Assembly (NCBI RefSeq): GCF_016786325.1
Contig: NZ_JADWYU010000087.1
Location: 1-60,940 of the forward strand
DNA length: 60,940 bases
Direction: 5' to 3'
Source of the DNA: Frankia nepalensis
GTDB lineage: Bacteria; Actinomycetota; Actinomycetes; Frankiales; Frankiaceae
In this document: in pieces, positions 53,542 to 60,940 of the stretch
How positions within the stretch are numbered: the stretch's first letter is position 1
How the letters are laid out: each line of letters starts with the position of its first letter
Notes under the pieces: model-generated
Seen by the model: only the letters and a program-made list of their open reading frames with translations
What the model was told of the DNA's origin: nothing
Database searches by the model: none
Position numbers and translations under genes: made by a program

Positions 53542-54019
53542 CACTTGACCCCGCTTTCGGCGACCTTCTCGGGATTTACGGCTTCGCCTACCCAGAACGA
53601 CAGCGACAACACCCGTAGCGTGCCGAACTGCGCCGGATTCGGCGGTGGGGCGCGGGTAGGCGTCTATGGGAGCGGGGCCTCGACGGCGTGGCCGTCGGTA
53701 TCCGGCCGCGCCGCCGTGCCACCAGCGACCGAGGCGGTGTGACGAGCGGTGGTGACGGAGCCGGACGGCGGGATGGGCACCGCCGACTTCTTCGGCATTC
53801 TTCGGACAGGTCTGGTCGTCACGGGAGTCGACGACAACCAGGTGCGTCGCGCCAACGGACCTCCTGGCTGCCGGGTCATGAGGCACGCCAGGCCTGGCGA
53901 TCTGGAGGTCTCGCGGATCGGGCAAGCAGGCGGCCCTGACAGCCGCGGCGGCCAGACAGGTGATCTCCGCGTCACGCGTCACGCGGAGATCACCTGGGCC
54001 GGCGCTGACGCCGGTGGCG
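53542..54019. other. 478-bp region: kinase upstream sequence and a terminator
   Basis: No gene was called. The right end holds the hairpin at 53957-53996. Confidence 0.4.
53957..53996 (-). terminator. 16-bp perfect-stem hairpin after the amidohydrolase gene
   Basis: caggtgatctccgcgt pairs with acgcggagatcacctg around 8 bases, starting 24 bases beyond the amidohydrolase stop. It is one of the strongest hairpins in the window, again without a U-run. Confidence 0.7.
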
Positions 54020-55291
54020 CTAGAAGACGCCGATGCCGGCGGCCTCGTTGCGCTGACGCCACTCCTCACGGCTCATCCGGGTGGTGTCGACGTCCTTGGC
54101 GAGGGCGCGCAGCGCGCCGACGGTGGCCTGCTCCTTGGGCGTGTGGGCGAACGGGTCCCAGCTGAAGAAGCGGGTGGCGTTCTCCCAGGTGATCTTGTGG
54201 ATCTCGTCGTCGGTGCAGCCAGCCTGCTGGAACTCGTCCCACGCGAACTCGGGTGACTCGGGCCAGGTGGTGTCGGTGTGGGGGTAGTCGCACTCCCAGG
54301 CGATGATGTCGACGCCGATCCGGTCGCGTAGCCGCAGGCCCGACGGGTCGGTGATGTAGCACGCGAGGATGTGGTCGCGGAACACCTCGGACGGCAACTT
54401 CCCACCGAAGTCGCCCTCGTCGTGCAGCCATGCCTGGTTCTGGACGTGGCGGTCAACCCGGTCGAAGTAGAAGGGGATCCAGCCGATCCCGCCCTCGGAC
54501 AGGGCGACCTTCAGGTCCGGGAACCGCCGCAGCGTCGGCCCGAACAGCAGATCCTGGGCGGTGATGGCGCTGATCTGGCAGGCGAGCACCATGAGGTGGT
54601 CGACCGGGGCCTCGGGCGCCCGCTTGATGACGTCGAACCCGGCGCCGATGTGCAGCGACAGGACCATGTTCTCGTCACAGATCGCCTTCATCATCGGGTC
54701 CCAGTGGCCGGAGAGGAAGCTCGGGAAGCCCTGGACGTGCGGTGTCTCGAGGAAACTGATCGACCGGCAGCCCTTCTTGCCGAGTCGGTGGATCTCGTTT
54801 ACCGCCAGGTCGACGTCCCACATCGGGACGATGCCGAGCGGAATGAAGCGTCCCGGGTAGGCACCGCACCACTCGTCGATGGCCCAGTCGTTGTAGGCCT
54901 GGAGCATCACGAGCGCGAGTTCCTTGTCACGCGACTCGGTGAACGTGCGGGCATTGAACCCCGCCATCGTCGGGAAGTTCATCGACGCCAGGACGCCGTT
55001 GGCGTTCATGTCCCGCACCCGCTCGTGCACGTCGAAACAGCCCGGCCGCAGCTCAGAATAGGCCCCGGGATTGAATCCCCACTGCTCACGGGGCCAGCCC
55101 ACGGTGGCGGCCATGCCGAACGGGGTGGAGGTCTTCTGACCCTGGAACACCCACTCGTCGACACCGGCCTGGTTGCGGACCACCTTCGGGATCTCATCGA
55201 GCCACTTGGCCGGGACGTGGTTCTTGTACATATCCGGCGGTTCGATCATGTGATCGTCAATGCTGACCAGGATCATGTCGTCCATCCGCAC
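54020..55291 (-). CDS. Amidohydrolase-2 family protein
   Basis: The 423-residue metal-dependent hydrolase/decarboxylase shows DMILVSIDDHMIEPPDMYKN, RDMNANGVLASMNFPTMAGF, IPLGIVPMWDVDLAVNEIHR, VLSLHIGAGFDVIK and AWECDYPHTDTTWPESPEFA. This subgroup is expanded in Frankia and mycobacteria. The usual N-terminal metal motif H-x-H is replaced by D-D-H, as common in the subgroup. GTG 55291 is preferred as the start because AAAGGAGC lies 7 bases upstream; ATG 55285 would be too far. Probable roles are aromatic or alicyclic acid ring cleavage or decarboxylation. Confidence 0.88.
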   Translation of the reverse strand: MRMDDMILVSIDDHMIEPPDMYKNHVPAKWLDEIPKVVRNQAGVDEWVFQGQKTSTPFGMAATVGWPREQWGFNPGAYSELRPGCFDVHERVRDMNANGVLASMNFPTMAGFNARTFTESRDKELALVMLQAYNDWAIDEWCGAYPGRFIPLGIVPMWDVDLAVNEIHRLGKKGCRSISFLETPHVQGFPSFLSGHWDPMMKAICDENMVLSLHIGAGFDVIKRAPEAPVDHLMVLACQISAITAQDLLFGPTLRRFPDLKVALSEGGIGWIPFYFDRVDRHVQNQAWLHDEGDFGGKLPSEVFRDHILACYITDPSGLRLRDRIGVDIIAWECDYPHTDTTWPESPEFAWDEFQQAGCTDDEIHKITWENATRFFSWDPFAHTPKEQATVGALRALAKDVDTTRMSREEWRQRNEAAGIGVF

Positions 55292-55728
55292 GGGACAGCT
55301 CCTTTCACCGCGGGTGAACACGCCCTGGAGAACCAGGAGACGTCCAGCCGCTCCGGGATACGCCGCTGACTGAAACCGCGACGGCCAGCCACAGAACGTC
55401 GCCAGTGGGCGCGGCTGTTGCACCGTTCATGACCCGCGTGAGCCTAACCTCATTTCGACGTCGACGTCGATGGTCATGCCGGACTACCACCGACGTCGAC
55501 GATCAGCGCGGCCTCGGCCGCGGTGACGGTCCCGAGCCCCGGCCTGGCCCATCGTCAGCCTCACCGGCGTCACCGCGATCAGGCAGATCCCATCGTGATC
55601 GGCAGGTCCACGGGCTGCCCGTGGAGATCACCGCCACGCACGTGGTCCCCGAGGCCCGCCCCACCCGGCGTCACGCCCCCACCAGGATCGGTGCGCCGGG
55701 CGGTCCTCGTCTCGAGGCCGTGGCGGGG
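55292..55728. other. 437-bp intergenic with a 16-bp palindrome
   Basis: There is no gene. tcgacgtcgacgtcga at 55455-55470 is a perfect palindrome upstream of the amidohydrolase gene and could be an operator. Confidence 0.4.
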
Positions 55729-56586
55729 TCAGTAGACGCGGAAGGCGTCGAGCACCGTGTTGGCGTAGGCGGTGTCGCCGGTGATCTCGATTCGGTTGTG
55801 CCGTGGTTCCCGGCCGGTTCCCCAGAGGATGAAGTCGGTGGTGCTCGTGTGTACCGTTGCCCGCGCGCCGTTCTGTGCCGCCGGCACGTCGTCGTGGTTC
55901 TCGACCGAGGTCGCGTGTGGGAGAAGCCGGAAGGCCGCGCCGCCGGCGCCGGTGAGGACAAGGGCCAGTGGGTCGGTGAGCAGCTCGCGGAACTGTTCGG
56001 TGGTCATCTGCCGGATGCCGCCGATGAGCCAGCGGTTCGCGGCGGCCAGGCGGTCGCCGTCGAGGTCGGGCAGGGTGCGCTGGATGGGGCCGCGGGGGGT
56101 GAGGATGTCCCAACGGGTGTGGCAGGTGTGGTCGAAGACGATGGCGTCGGCGATGCTCGCGAGCGGGTAGCTGCCGGCGGTGCCCATGTTCACGGGCATG
56201 GTGGCGAGTTCGTCGGTCAGCCGGCCGAAGGTGGCCAGCACGGCCGGTACCGACGAGCGGATGATGTCGAGGAGCTCCTCGGTGCGCCGGGCGGCGACCT
56301 GATGGGTGTGGGCGTCGACCGCCGCTTCGAACTCCAGGCCCTGGTCGTAGGGCGTGATCGGGATCAGTCCGGCGAACCCGGCCACGCTGATGGTGAGGTG
56401 CGCGAGGGTCGTGTGGACCGTCCAGCCGTCGCAGGCGGAGGGGGTCGAAAGCTCGTCGGCGGTGAGTCCGCCGAACACGTCGAGGGTCTCGGCGAGGGTG
56501 CGTTCGAGTGCCGCGGTGCGGGTGTCGGCGGACGCGGTGGTGTCAGAAGACGTCGCGGCGGCAGAAGACGCGGTGTCAGAAGACAT
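55729..56586 (-). CDS. Maleylpyruvate-isomerase-type (MDMPI/DinB-like) protein
   Basis: The 285-residue protein has the mycothiol-dependent N-terminal fold: TLDVFGGLTADELSTPSACD, then GWTVHTTLAHLTISVAGFAG, with a metal-site His, and DAIVFDHTCHTRWDILTPRG with further His. The C-terminal part (~190-285) is an MDMPI_C-like domain (RLLPHATSVENHDDVPAAQN, STTDFILWGTGREPRHNRIE). The N-terminal 20 residues are Ser/Thr/Ala-rich. It overlaps the upstream SDR by 11 bases, so both are one operon. Members are thiol-dependent isomerases or transferases. Confidence 0.85.
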   Translation of the reverse strand: MSSDTASSAAATSSDTTASADTRTAALERTLAETLDVFGGLTADELSTPSACDGWTVHTTLAHLTISVAGFAGLIPITPYDQGLEFEAAVDAHTHQVAARRTEELLDIIRSSVPAVLATFGRLTDELATMPVNMGTAGSYPLASIADAIVFDHTCHTRWDILTPRGPIQRTLPDLDGDRLAAANRWLIGGIRQMTTEQFRELLTDPLALVLTGAGGAAFRLLPHATSVENHDDVPAAQNGARATVHTSTTDFILWGTGREPRHNRIEITGDTAYANTVLDAFRVY

Positions 56587-57409
56587 AGTCCTCTCCGGTG
56601 GCTCGCAGGGTGATGTCGGTGACGGCCACGCCGAGCGGCTGGTCGATGAGTCGGACGATCTCGGTGGCGACCTGGGTGGCGTTCAGCGACCAGTAGCGGA
56701 CGTCCTCGGGGTCAGTCAGCCCGGTGGGAAGTGTGCCGCCGGCGAAGGCCTGGATGTGCTCCTGAAAGGTGCTGGCGCGGTGCGCGGCAAGCGCGGCGGG
56801 GGCGTTGAAGTCGATGATCTCGGTGAACAGGTTCGTGCCGACGACGCCGCTGGGGCGGACGATCGTGACTTTGATGCGTCCCTGGCTTTCGACGCGCAGC
56901 GCGTTCGACAGGGTCGCGACCGCGGCCTTGGTGGCGCCGTAGACGGCGGCCCCGGCGATGCCGGCGTTGCCGTAGACCGAGGAGATGTTGAGGATGTGTC
57001 CGCCGCCCTGGCGGAGCATGTGGTCGTGGACGGCGTAGATGCCGTGCAGTACTCCCTTGAGGTTGATGTCGATGCAGCGGTCCCAGGCGTCCGCGGCCTT
57101 CCTGTGGTCGGCGAGGTGGGCCAGGGGCATGATGCCGGCGTTGTTGACGAGCACGTCGACGCGCCCGAGGTCCGCCACCGCGCGGTCGACGACGTCGGCG
57201 AACGCCTGGCGGTCGCGGACGTCCAGGCCAAGCCCGCGGGCCTGGTGGCCCTCGGCCGTGAGAGATGCCGCCAGTTCCTCGGCGCCGGTGGCGTTGAGGT
57301 CGAGCGCGACCGGAGTCGCGCCACCTCGCGCGAGCTGGGTGGTGATCTCCCGGCCGAATCCGCTCGCGCCGCCGGTGACCAGTACGACCCTGTCCTTCAG
57401 ATGGCTCAT
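56576..57409 (-). CDS. Short-chain dehydrogenase/reductase
   Basis: The 277-residue classical SDR has cofactor loop TGGASGFG, an NAD(P)-binding acidic residue ending strand 2 (VALDLNATG; Asp suggests NAD), NNAGIM, catalytic Ser in ILNISSVYG and the YGATK motif. Its C-terminus (VTDITLRATGEDYVF) is extended. ATG 57409 is set by homology. It is the first gene of an SDR-MDMPI operon, between an amidohydrolase and an ABC-type solute receptor. The set looks like part of a degradation pathway for an alicyclic or aromatic compound, as inference. Confidence 0.9.
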   Translation of the reverse strand: MSHLKDRVVLVTGGASGFGREITTQLARGGATPVALDLNATGAEELAASLTAEGHQARGLGLDVRDRQAFADVVDRAVADLGRVDVLVNNAGIMPLAHLADHRKAADAWDRCIDINLKGVLHGIYAVHDHMLRQGGGHILNISSVYGNAGIAGAAVYGATKAAVATLSNALRVESQGRIKVTIVRPSGVVGTNLFTEIIDFNAPAALAAHRASTFQEHIQAFAGGTLPTGLTDPEDVRYWSLNATQVATEIVRLIDQPLGVAVTDITLRATGEDYVF

Positions 57410-57617
57410 GTGTACCTGATTCTTGTCATAAGGAACCCCTCGCCGCTGTGGACGCCCGATTCGCGAAGACCTCACATGGCTTGTCACCATGGCCGGATCC
57501 ACATCCCGACAGGTCCCCCACCGACGAGGAGCACTCGCGGCTCACCGGCCGGCAGGTGGCAGATTCGGTAAGCAGGTGGGCGCCGTCGAGCCGTGACTCC
57601 GGGGAGTAGGACCCGAC

Positions 57618-57664
57618 AGGGCTGGTCGGTGACATCCTGGCCGGGGACGTGCCCGACCAGCCCT
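57618..57664 (-). terminator. Hairpin after the solute-binding protein gene
   Basis: agggctggtcgg pairs with ccgaccagccct (12 bp, 23-base loop) starting 6 bases after the stop. Confidence 0.5.
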
Positions 57665-57669
57665 TCAGA

Positions 57670-58971
57670 TCATCCGTCGTGGCCGAACGGCTTGTAGGGC
57701 AGTGTCGGGTTGCCCTGCGCGTCGAGGGTGGTCAGCAGCGCACCGCTGTTGCAGACGGCCGGCACAAGGGGGTTCGCCGCGCCGTTGCACTGGAAGGTCA
57801 GGCCGGGCGCGGCTGGAAACGGCAGCGCCGGCGCGGTGCGGATCTTCTCGATCAGCGCGGCGGGGGTGACCTCGCCGGTGAATCCGTCGAGTGCCCGGTG
57901 CAGCGCCATCATGGTCACATAGATGGTGTCGCCCATCGACTTGCTGAGGTCGATGTCATTCTTCCCGTAGGTCTCGACGATCGCCCGGTACTGGAGCAGG
58001 TCCGGGTTCTTCTCGTCGCCGATCGCGAACGGAGCCAGCACGTAGACACCCTCGAGGATGTCACCGAGCGCCGTCCTCGACGCCTCCGACACACACTGGT
58101 TGACGACGCTGATCGGACCGTCGAAACCGGCCGCCTCCAAGCCGTTGAACGCGGCGATGCAGAACGAATCGTTGCCTATGATGTGCACCTCGGTGGGACC
58201 GTCCCCGGCGATCTGCGCCATCTGCGGCGTCATGTCCGCCTGGCCCGGCGGAATCGCCACGACCTTCAGCTCGAGCCCGGCTTCGCTGAAGACCTGCTGA
58301 CCGAGAGCGTCGTAGAACCCGGTGACCACGGGGACGTCGACCCCCACGACCGTCACCTTTGGCACATTGTTGTCTTTCGCCACATTGATCGGCATCGTGC
58401 CCAGGCCAACGGTGGGGTCACCCATCGCGAACGTCGAGTCCCGGTCGAGGACGACGGACTGCTCGGTGGTCGCGTAGAGGAAGATCGGGATGCCGGCGTC
58501 GTGCATCGGCCGCCACACGGCGTCCATCGCGGTGGACTCGCCGGCCACAACGATCGCCACGTCCGCCTGGATGAACTGGGGCGCGCAGTCGCCCGCCTTG
58601 CCCGGGTCGGCCGCGGTCTCGCAGACGACGAGTTCGATCGGCCGGCCGCCGATGCCGGCCTCGTGCTCGTTGAGGAACTTCGTCATGGCGTTGGCCACGT
58701 CGATCTGGATGGTGTTGTCGAACGCCGGTGTCTTGCCGTCGCTGATGAAGCCGACCTTCACCGGTTCGCCGCTGGCCGGGTTACTCGGTCCGAGCAACGA
58801 CAGGGCGGCGCCGGGGGTACCAGTGGTACCCCCGGCGCCGCCATCGGTTCCCGAGTCGGAGTCGCCGCCACACGCGGTGGCGGTCAGCGCCAGTGCCGCG
58901 ACCGCGGCCACCACCGTCCGCCGTAGCAGTGGCCTCGTGCGTAAGTGTCCCGTCCGCGTGGCTTGTTCCAT
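57670..58971 (-). CDS. Branched-chain-type ABC solute-binding lipoprotein
   Basis: The 433-residue protein has an RR-containing lipoprotein signal (LLRRTVVAAVAALALTATAC, Cys near residue 35) and a Gly/Thr spacer. The type I periplasmic-binding fold of the LivJ/amide-binding family follows: EPVKVGFISDGKTPAFDNTI, NAMTKFLNEHEAGIGGRPIE, IPIFLYATTEQSVVLDRDST, MPINVAKDNNVPKVTVVGVD, EVHIIGNDSFCIAAFNGLEA. Paired Cys are present (VVCETAAD...GDCAP). GGGGGAG precedes the ATG. No permease or ATPase genes adjoin it, so it may be an orphan receptor or work with a transporter elsewhere. Confidence 0.9.
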   Translation of the reverse strand: MEQATRTGHLRTRPLLRRTVVAAVAALALTATACGGDSDSGTDGGAGGTTGTPGAALSLLGPSNPASGEPVKVGFISDGKTPAFDNTIQIDVANAMTKFLNEHEAGIGGRPIELVVCETAADPGKAGDCAPQFIQADVAIVVAGESTAMDAVWRPMHDAGIPIFLYATTEQSVVLDRDSTFAMGDPTVGLGTMPINVAKDNNVPKVTVVGVDVPVVTGFYDALGQQVFSEAGLELKVVAIPPGQADMTPQMAQIAGDGPTEVHIIGNDSFCIAAFNGLEAAGFDGPISVVNQCVSEASRTALGDILEGVYVLAPFAIGDEKNPDLLQYRAIVETYGKNDIDLSKSMGDTIYVTMMALHRALDGFTGEVTPAALIEKIRTAPALPFPAAPGLTFQCNGAANPLVPAVCNSGALLTTLDAQGNPTLPYKPFGHDG

Positions 58972-59127
58972 GGTTCTCCCCCTGTGTGGGTCGGCGGCCG
59001 GTCGGCCGCACCGAGACGTCGCCGGCCGTCGGGGTCGGCGGTCGAAAGGGAGCGCAACGCTCGTCCCAGCGCGCCGCCCCCTGAGCGCGGCCGTCGGTCC
59101 GACCTGCCTTTCGCCCACGCGAGTCTA

Positions 59128-59150
59128 CCCAATATATTTAAATGTTTCTA
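59128..59150. promoter_or_regulatory. AT-rich promoter-like patch
   Basis: caatatatttaaatgtttc is the most A+T-rich stretch of the region, about 160-180 bases before the solute-binding protein start. It could contain its -10 region. Confidence 0.3.
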
Positions 59151-59247
59151 GACCCACGTGGCGGGAGGATCGGACGGCGCCCACGGCGACAGTCCCATCC
59201 GCGCTGGTCAGGGCCGCCCCGGCCGTCGGCGCTGATCACAGCCCTCC

Positions 59248-59290
59248 ACCGTCACCCATCGCCCGGCGGAGCTGCGCGATGGGTGACGGT
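59248..59290 (-). terminator. 15-bp perfect-stem hairpin, likely end of a decayed gene
   Basis: accgtcacccatcgc (59248-59262) pairs with gcgatgggtgacggt (59276-59290) around 13 bases. It lies 22 bases beyond the stop of the minus frame ending at 59313, marking a former or present gene end. Confidence 0.6.
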
Positions 59291-59312
59291 CCTATCCGTG
59301 CGCGGCCTTCAG

Positions 59313-59639
59313 TCACGTGATCCGGTAGAAGTCCAGCACCACCTGCCGCGCTTCGCGCTGGCCGACGGCGATCGTGAGAGTCCTGCTGAGGTGCGGCCAG
59401 GCGCGGGCGCCGGCGGTGAAGCGCGCGCGATCAGACCGCCGCGGACGCAGATCGCGGGCTCCGCCGCGCTGGCCCTGCCGTTGCGGCGGAACCGCAGGCC
59501 GCCCGCGCCCGGCAGTTCCTTCTCTGGGGCACGGTATGCGTCGTTGCCTCACCCAACCTGCACAGCTATGCTGACCACGGTCAGCATCTGGCGCGGACGT
59601 TATGAGTCCGCGACCGACATCGGCTGGCAGATGCTTCAA
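59313..59639 (-). pseudogene. Probable gene remnant ending at a terminator
   Basis: The last ~30 codons (AWPHLSRTLTIAVGQREARQ, VVLDFYRIT) look like a genuine protein end. Further upstream, better coding-like sequence (GLRFRRNGRASAAEPAICVR) is in another frame, so a frameshift is likely. The frame also overlaps the promoter of the plus-strand reductase. Family not recognised. The adjacent hairpin supports a former gene. Confidence 0.35.
59568..59587. promoter_or_regulatory. TetR-type operator upstream of the reductase gene
   Basis: atgctgacc-ac-ggtcagcat is a perfect 9-2-9 inverted repeat ending 72 bases before the reductase start. Size and symmetry fit a TetR-family dimer. No TetR gene is in the window. 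Confidence 0.55.
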
Positions 59640-59659
59640 CCGAGAGGACAGCCAGGGAT

Positions 59660-60706
59660 ATGGAAAAGCTTCGTGTTATCCAGTGGACCACCGGGAAAGT
59701 AGGCAAGCTGGCGTTACGGGCGATACTTGACGACCCGCGTCTGGACCTTGTGGGTGTGTATGCCTGGTCGCCGGACAAGGTCGGCACCGACGCGGGAATT
59801 CTGTGCGGTCGGCCGCCGTGCGGCGTCGCGGCGACCGACGATGTCGACGCCTTGCTCGCGCTCAAGGCGGACACCGTCGTCTACACCCCGTTCATGGCCG
59901 ATCTCGACCATGTACTGCCGCTGCTTGAGGCGGGGGCGGATGTGGTCAGCACCAACCTGTTCTTCAACGTCGGCGGGGTCAAGGGGGCGACGAAGGAACG
60001 GCTGGAGGCGGCCTGCGCCCGCGGGAACAGCTCGCTCTACATCACGGGGATAAGCCCCGGGTGGATCAACACGATGGTGACGGCCATGACCGGCGTGTGC
60101 CGCGACGTCCGCAAGATCTCCATCCTGGAGTCCGCCGACTGCTCCGTCTACGAGTCGAAGGAGACCTGGGAGGCCATGGGCATCTCCCGGACCGGCACCA
60201 CGCCGGAGATCGTCGACATGGCGAAGCTGTGGATGATGCCGGCCGAGGAAGCCGTGCAGCGCATGGCCCACGCGCTGGAATACACGCTCGACGACGTCGA
60301 GTTCTTCCTCGACTACGCCACCGCCTCCCGGACGGTCGATCTGGGTTACATGACCATAGAGAAGGACACGAACGCCGCCGTGGAAGTCGGCTGGAACGGC
60401 AGGCTGGGCGACGCCACCATCATCCAGATGAAGTTCCGCTGGTACCTGACCAAGGATCTGAACGAGGACTGGCAGTTCAGCGACGACCAGTACCGAGTGG
60501 TCATCGACGGTGAGCCGGGGATCGACACCCGGATCCGCTTCATCCCGCCCGACCACTGGGGCAACCACGAGTGGGACACCATGACAGCCCTGCCCGCGGT
60601 CAACGCCGCGTTCAACGTCAAGGCCGCCAGGCCCGGGATCCTGCACCTGGCCGACGTCGGCCTGCCTCGCGCGCCAGCCGGGCAATGGCACGCGGCTCGG
60701 GAGTGA
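59660..60706 (+). CDS. NAD(P)-dependent amine-dehydrogenase/dihydrodipicolinate-reductase-like protein
   Basis: The 348-residue protein has an N-terminal Rossmann fold beginning LRVIQWTTGKVGKLALRAIL, then LVGVYAWSPDKVGTDAG and ADTVVYTPFMADLDHVLPLL. The C-terminal half has FLDYATASRTVDLGYMTIEK, GDATIIQMKFRWYLTKDLNE and DTRIRFIPPDHWGNHEWDTM. This fits the 2,4-diaminopentanoate dehydrogenase/DapB-like family that is highly expanded in Frankia and mycobacteria and often located with lipid or terpenoid catabolism. The substrate is unknown. A TetR-like operator lies upstream. Confidence 0.88.
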   Translation: MEKLRVIQWTTGKVGKLALRAILDDPRLDLVGVYAWSPDKVGTDAGILCGRPPCGVAATDDVDALLALKADTVVYTPFMADLDHVLPLLEAGADVVSTNLFFNVGGVKGATKERLEAACARGNSSLYITGISPGWINTMVTAMTGVCRDVRKISILESADCSVYESKETWEAMGISRTGTTPEIVDMAKLWMMPAEEAVQRMAHALEYTLDDVEFFLDYATASRTVDLGYMTIEKDTNAAVEVGWNGRLGDATIIQMKFRWYLTKDLNEDWQFSDDQYRVVIDGEPGIDTRIRFIPPDHWGNHEWDTMTALPAVNAAFNVKAARPGILHLADVGLPRAPAGQWHAARE

Positions 60707-60736
60707 GATCCGGCGAGACGGCGTGACGGATCATCG

Positions 60737-60768
60737 GGGCCGGGGGCGTGACAGAACACCCCCGGCCC
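60737..60768. terminator. Bidirectional hairpin
   Basis: gggccggggg pairs with cccccggccc (10 bp, 12-base loop) midway between the convergent reductase and the last gene. Confidence 0.55.
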
Positions 60769-60787
60769 GACGCGCCCTCCCCGTCCG

Positions 60788-60940
60788 CTACCGGATGCCG
60801 GCCGAGCCGAGACCGGCGACGAACGCCGAGACGTCTCGGCCCACGACCTGCGCGAAGCCGCGCCCGTTGTAGGCGCCGGCAGCCCAGTGCCGGGCGCCGG
60901 CCTCGACGATGGTCTGGGCGACCTGGGCGGCGTGCGCCAC
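60788..60940 (-). CDS. 3' end of an unidentified gene, cut by the window edge
   Basis: Fifty codons read VAHAAQVAQTIVEAGARHWA, AGAYNGRGFAQVVGRDVSAF, VAGLGSAGIR and stop. Codon use and composition look coding, and a terminator follows it. The fragment is too short to assign a family. Confidence 0.6.
   Translation of the reverse strand: MAHAAQVAQTIVEAGARHWAAGAYNGRGFAQVVGRDVSAFVAGLGSAGIR

Noticed and set aside
53758-54000. Plus frame with a protein-like start (GMGTADFFGILRTGLVVTGV)
   Set aside because: It lacks a ribosome site and family match and runs into the terminator hairpin of the amidohydrolase; coding not supported.
54371-55369. 332-codon plus frame
   Set aside because: It is antisense to the amidohydrolase, which has clear family motifs and a good ribosome site.

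Overview
The window reads as a 61-kb piece of a high-GC actinomycete chromosome. Base composition is strongly G+C rich, GTG starts and 4-base ATGA/GTGA gene overlaps are common, and there are typical actinobacterial families (BTAD regulator, MDMPI/mycothiol-type protein, DUF574 methyltransferase, SUKH, IrtAB-type siderophore importer, DUF4333 lipoprotein). The mix resembles Frankia and relatives, but that placement is inference. No rRNA, tRNA, CRISPR array or complete insertion sequence was seen.

Layout. (1) 1-8.5 kb, plus strand: the 3' part of what looks like an extracellular contractile injection system (eCIS) locus. It holds a repeat-built fibre with a C-terminal S74 chaperone domain (cut by the window edge), a small coiled-coil protein, a BTAD regulator, an eCIS-type AAA+ ATPase, and a 906-residue DUF4157 protein that is the candidate cargo. 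No sheath, tube or baseplate gene is inside the window. (2) 8.5-18 kb: a LysR/SDR divergent pair, the helicase HrpB, an XRE/DUF2975 pair with a clear double operator, and a Cys-repeat secreted protein. These are mixed with decayed genes and an orphan polymorphic-toxin tail beside a probable immunity gene. (3) 18.3-24.2 kb: a complete-looking 4-hydroxybenzoate/protocatechuate module (divergent IclR regulator, pcaH, pcaG, pcaB, fused pcaL, pobA). (4) 24.2-30.3 kb: small stand-alone genes (DUF1835, DUF1330, alpha/beta hydrolase, LapA-like, GNAT). (5) 30.6-36 kb: an iron-uptake block with an IdeR/DmdR-like box, an AraC-like regulator that has lost most of its DNA-binding domain, and irtA-irtB. (6) 36-51 kb: stand-alone genes (HdeD-like, hemerythrin, coiled-coil protein, DUF4333 lipoprotein, an rfbC/SAF-oxidoreductase operon, a propeller-like protein, SUKH, secreted RTX-like protein, HD protein, TauE/SafE exporter) with further pseudogenes. 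(7) 51.5-60.9 kb: a Ser/Thr kinase followed by catabolic-type genes (amidohydrolase, MDMPI, SDR, branched-chain-type solute-binding lipoprotein, NAD(P)-dependent reductase), ending in a truncated gene.

Two themes recur. First, gene decay is frequent: around ten broken or fragmentary genes are visible, several with an identifiable frameshift or junction. Second, strong GC hairpins without U-tracts close many transcription units, and several perfect palindromes or inverted repeats sit in promoters. The best leads for something undescribed are the DUF4157 candidate eCIS cargo, the orphan toxin/immunity pair at 15.0-16.0 kb, and the SUKH gene bracketed by direct repeats inside a broken methyltransferase at 47-48.3 kb.
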